Assembly: GCA_030248295.1 (NCBI GenBank)
Contig: JASANH010000254.1
Location: forward strand, 109,179-173,178
Source of the DNA: Mesodorylaimus sp. YZB2_4
Taxonomy: Eukaryota; Nematoda; Enoplea; Dorylaimida; Dorylaimidae
DNA: 64,000 nucleotides
Direction of reading: 5' to 3'
This document shows positions 61,653-64,000 of the stretch, one piece after another; within the stretch, counting starts at the first letter, position 1, and each line of letters opens with the position of its first letter. A program made the translations under genes and the position numbers. The notes beneath the pieces were generated by a model. It was not told where the DNA came from. It worked only from the letters and a program-made list of their open reading frames with translations, and did not search any database.

Positions 61653-64000
61653 CTATTTTGGGAGAAACACGAAGCTGCAAAACGTGTTCATACTCTCCGC
61701 CATCTGCTTCACGTTGGTAACCAGCTCGAGCTCGGTCTCCAGGATGAGACGGTACAGATCTTTGACCAGCTCGAAGCCCAGCTTCCCGCGCGACATGGCC
61801 CCGTAGCGAGACTCGTTCACGAACTTGATGATTGCTCGCGGGTTCACCTTGCCGTAGTGCGCGAAGGCTTGCAGATCGATGAAGATGACCGCGTTGGCTG
61901 CCGAGTACGACAATCCATCGTCGCACAGGAACATCGTGGCGGGCAGCTTGCGGTCGAATTGCTTGGCTTGGTACCTGGCCACCTGGTCCACCTTGTCCGC
62001 GTTCATCTGCACATTCTCCTCTTTCTTCGCATTCGGCTTGAACGGCATCAGGAGCACGTGGATCTGAAACGAGCAGTCGTTGCCCCCGGCCCCCCGTCAA
62101 AAGGACAATGCCCTACCTCGTGGTCTGCACCAGACGACTTGACCGGTCGATGTTTTCGCCCTGTCTTTCCATGGTACAGAGCCACCTTGCCGATCTTGAA
62201 GTCGAAGTTGTCGTCGAAAAAGCGCCACAAGAGCATCACGCTCTTCCCAGTTCCGCTTTCGATTTCTGCATCCTTGCCCACTTTCTTCGGGTACAACGGA
62301 TGGCTCTTCGGCAGATCCTTCCAAGTGATGTCGACCACACCCACCTGAAAAGTCCATGCTGCCAGAGAGAACTTGGGAGAACAGCCAGCTCACCTTTTTC
62401 TGCATCATGGCCAGCAGGAGGTGGTACATGGCCCTCTCATTGGGCAATTCCCCGACCAGCACGGGATCCCCGAACAAGTTGACCGTCTCGTTCAGGTTCA
62501 GGGGCACCTTCTCGCCGTCATCGTGCACCACTACTCGAGTCGACATCCTCACGTCGACCATGCCACCCATGGCTGCTAGCATCTTCACGAGCCCACTCTT
62601 CGAATCATCGATCCAGCCATCGAACATCTTCACCAAATCGCTCGTGGGAAAGTTCAGCCCGAACTTGTCCTCGTTCTGCAGGTTTACGGGCAGCCACAGG
62701 TCCGAACTTTCTCGCACGTAGTGCTGGGCCAGGTGCTGGATGGCATCGCGAGTTGTCTTCTTGTACCTGACCAGGGTCCGGCGGAGCATTTTGCGCCGCT
62801 CCTTTTCTTGCTTTTCTTGTTCCGCCTTCTCGTTCTCTCGCCTTTCCTTCTCACGCTGCTCCCGCTCTTGCTTTTCCTTCTCCTCCTTCTCTCGCCTCAG
62901 CCTGGCTGACTTTTCCGCCAGTTGCTTCAAGGCTGGAAAGAAAACATTGTTTTCGTGCCGAGTGTGCCGACTGCACTGCTTACCAGTCTCACGGCGTTGG
63001 TTGACGACTAAAACGCCGATGACGACGCCAACGATGATGAAGAAGACCACGCCCCCGACACAGCCTCCGATGATGATGGTTCTGATGGGGAGAGGTGGCT
63101 CGGCTGAAAAAACTGGCCTGGAACGAGGATACAAAACACGCAATGATGTCTTACTGAAGTTGCCTGGGAGACGTCCGATCGGGCCACCAGGAGAGTCGTA
63201 GGAGCCCCATTGCAAGTAGTCGAACTGATTGCGCGGGAACCCGCTGATGATGGGGATGATGCACTTGCCGTGGTACACGCCAGGCTCGTCGGGCTGGAAC
63301 GTGCGACTCTGCAAAAGGAGCTTCTATCCTAGCACCAGTGACAGAGCCAACGAACACTGGCTTACTTTGGTCTTCTTGCCCTTCGGGGACGTCGTCTCGC
63401 AGTCGGGCTCGCCGCCGAACTCGGGTGGAAAAGGGAAGTTCAGATCCCAGCTGACCTTCTCATCGGTCTTGCCGTCACTGCTTTTGGTCGGAGTGACCTT
63501 CATTTCGCCATCTGCAATGACAGAGTTAGCTTCCTGGGGGATTCAAAGTTTCGTCTTACCAGGCAGGGCGAGGAGACGGAGGAGCAGGCGGGCATCGTAA
63601 TTTGGTTTGTTCAGCATGCACTGCAACGTGCCCATGTTCACTTTGGCGAAGAACTCTGCGGGCAACGTGATTGGATGGCCGAGACCGCATTGGGCAAAGT
63701 TCACCTGCACCACTTTTCCATCGAACGAGAACGTGCAGTTGACGGCGGCATCGTTGGAGCGGCTGTTGGGCGCGCACACCAAGGAGACCCGGTTCGCAGT
63801 GGAGTTGGCCCTGACGACTTCGTTGAACCTGGCAAGATCGTCGGGGTACTTGAACTGCGGAGTTTTCCCTGAAATAGAGGCCACCTTTGCTCACAGGGGA
63901 CCAAACTACAGTCTGCTATTTGTACATACCGCTCGACGAACACCCGGGATTTTCTTCAGCCCAAGCGTTTTTGTAGTCCTTTCTGGCACCCGACTCGCAC
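61653..64000 (-). CDS. Receptor C: Cys ectodomain, TM, coiled coil, PTP-like domain (5' cut)
   Basis: Eight exons are visible, the first cut by the window end: 63930-64000, 63560-63868, 63366-63511, 63155-63308, 62984-63103, 62394-62932, 62117-62344 and 61653-62063. Intron phases equal those of receptor A. Ectodomain matches include CESGARKDYKNAWAEENPGC and KTPQFKYPDDLARFNEVV. The TM helix is TIIIGGCVGGVVFFIIVGVVIGVLV. It is followed by a highly charged segment (KEEKEKQEREQREKERRENE core) predicted to be a coiled coil, absent from A. The cytoplasmic domain has VGVVDITWKDLPKSHPLYPKK, FLCDDGLSYSAANAV at the P-loop position and ESRYGAMSRGKLG at the end. The P-loop Cys is present, the Arg position is Tyr, and the WPD-like PD is replaced (KPNA). 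The stop at 61653 is read without the extra 3' exon of A, which is less certain. Confidence 0.8.

Noticed and set aside
61458..62348. 296-codon plus-strand frame
   Set aside because: Antisense to receptor C exons, which are supported by homology with receptor A and conserved intron phases.
63104..63154. Read-through of the receptor C intron before the TM helix (frame stays open)
   Set aside because: The homologous intron in receptor A is at the same place and phase, and donor GTAAGA and acceptor TTTTCAG are present. Splicing is more likely than retention.

Overview
This is animal (metazoan) nuclear DNA. Coding regions are split by GT-AG introns, many only 50-70 bases long, and single-copy animal genes are recognisable: CDC73/parafibromin, dynamin, FBXW5 and a ZCCHC24-like zinc-knuckle gene. 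Short introns mixed with abundant dispersed repeats (a tRNA-derived SINE, solo LTRs, inverted repeats, satellites) suggest an invertebrate with a moderately repeat-rich genome. I cannot name the phylum with confidence. No bacterial, plasmid, phage or CRISPR features were found.

Layout. 1-3.1 kb: two divergently transcribed two-exon genes for small secreted Tyr/Pro/Gly-rich peptides that are paralogues. 7.1-7.9 kb: part of a ZCCHC24-like gene. 12.66-16.39 kb: receptor gene A (11 exons, 843 aa). 16.4-21.3 kb: repeats, including a solo LTR with a target-site duplication nested in an older repeat, and a 95-bp-arm inverted repeat. 21.3-22.4 kb: a von Willebrand A-like, probably GPI-anchored surface protein gene with a frame break. 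26.4-27.7 kb: an intronless type II membrane protein with two Cys-rich modules. 31.9-38.3 kb: CDC73. 39.6-48.9 kb (minus): dynamin, with a 24-bp satellite and a hairpin in its introns. 49.7-56.0 kb: FBXW5, head-to-head with dynamin, with unusually dense GATA-type motifs in its introns. 57.2-59.1 kb (minus): receptor gene B, a decayed pseudogene. 61.7-64.0 kb (minus): receptor gene C, cut by the window end.

The most interesting system is the receptor family (A, B, C). The proteins have modular Cys-containing ectodomains encoded by phase-1 exons, one transmembrane helix, a basic or coiled-coil juxtamembrane segment, and a cytoplasmic domain that I read as a highly diverged protein-tyrosine-phosphatase (PTP) fold. 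All three keep the P-loop Cys and Gly but lack the catalytic Arg, so they look like receptor pseudophosphatases. This family may be expanding locally: three copies lie in 64 kb, one is dead, and a flanking segment is also duplicated. The PTP assignment comes from reading motifs by eye and has not been tested by a profile search.

The housekeeping genes (transcription elongation, membrane fission, ubiquitin ligase adaptor) have no evident functional link to the surface-protein genes. The window mixes conserved blocks with fast-evolving, lineage-specific loci.
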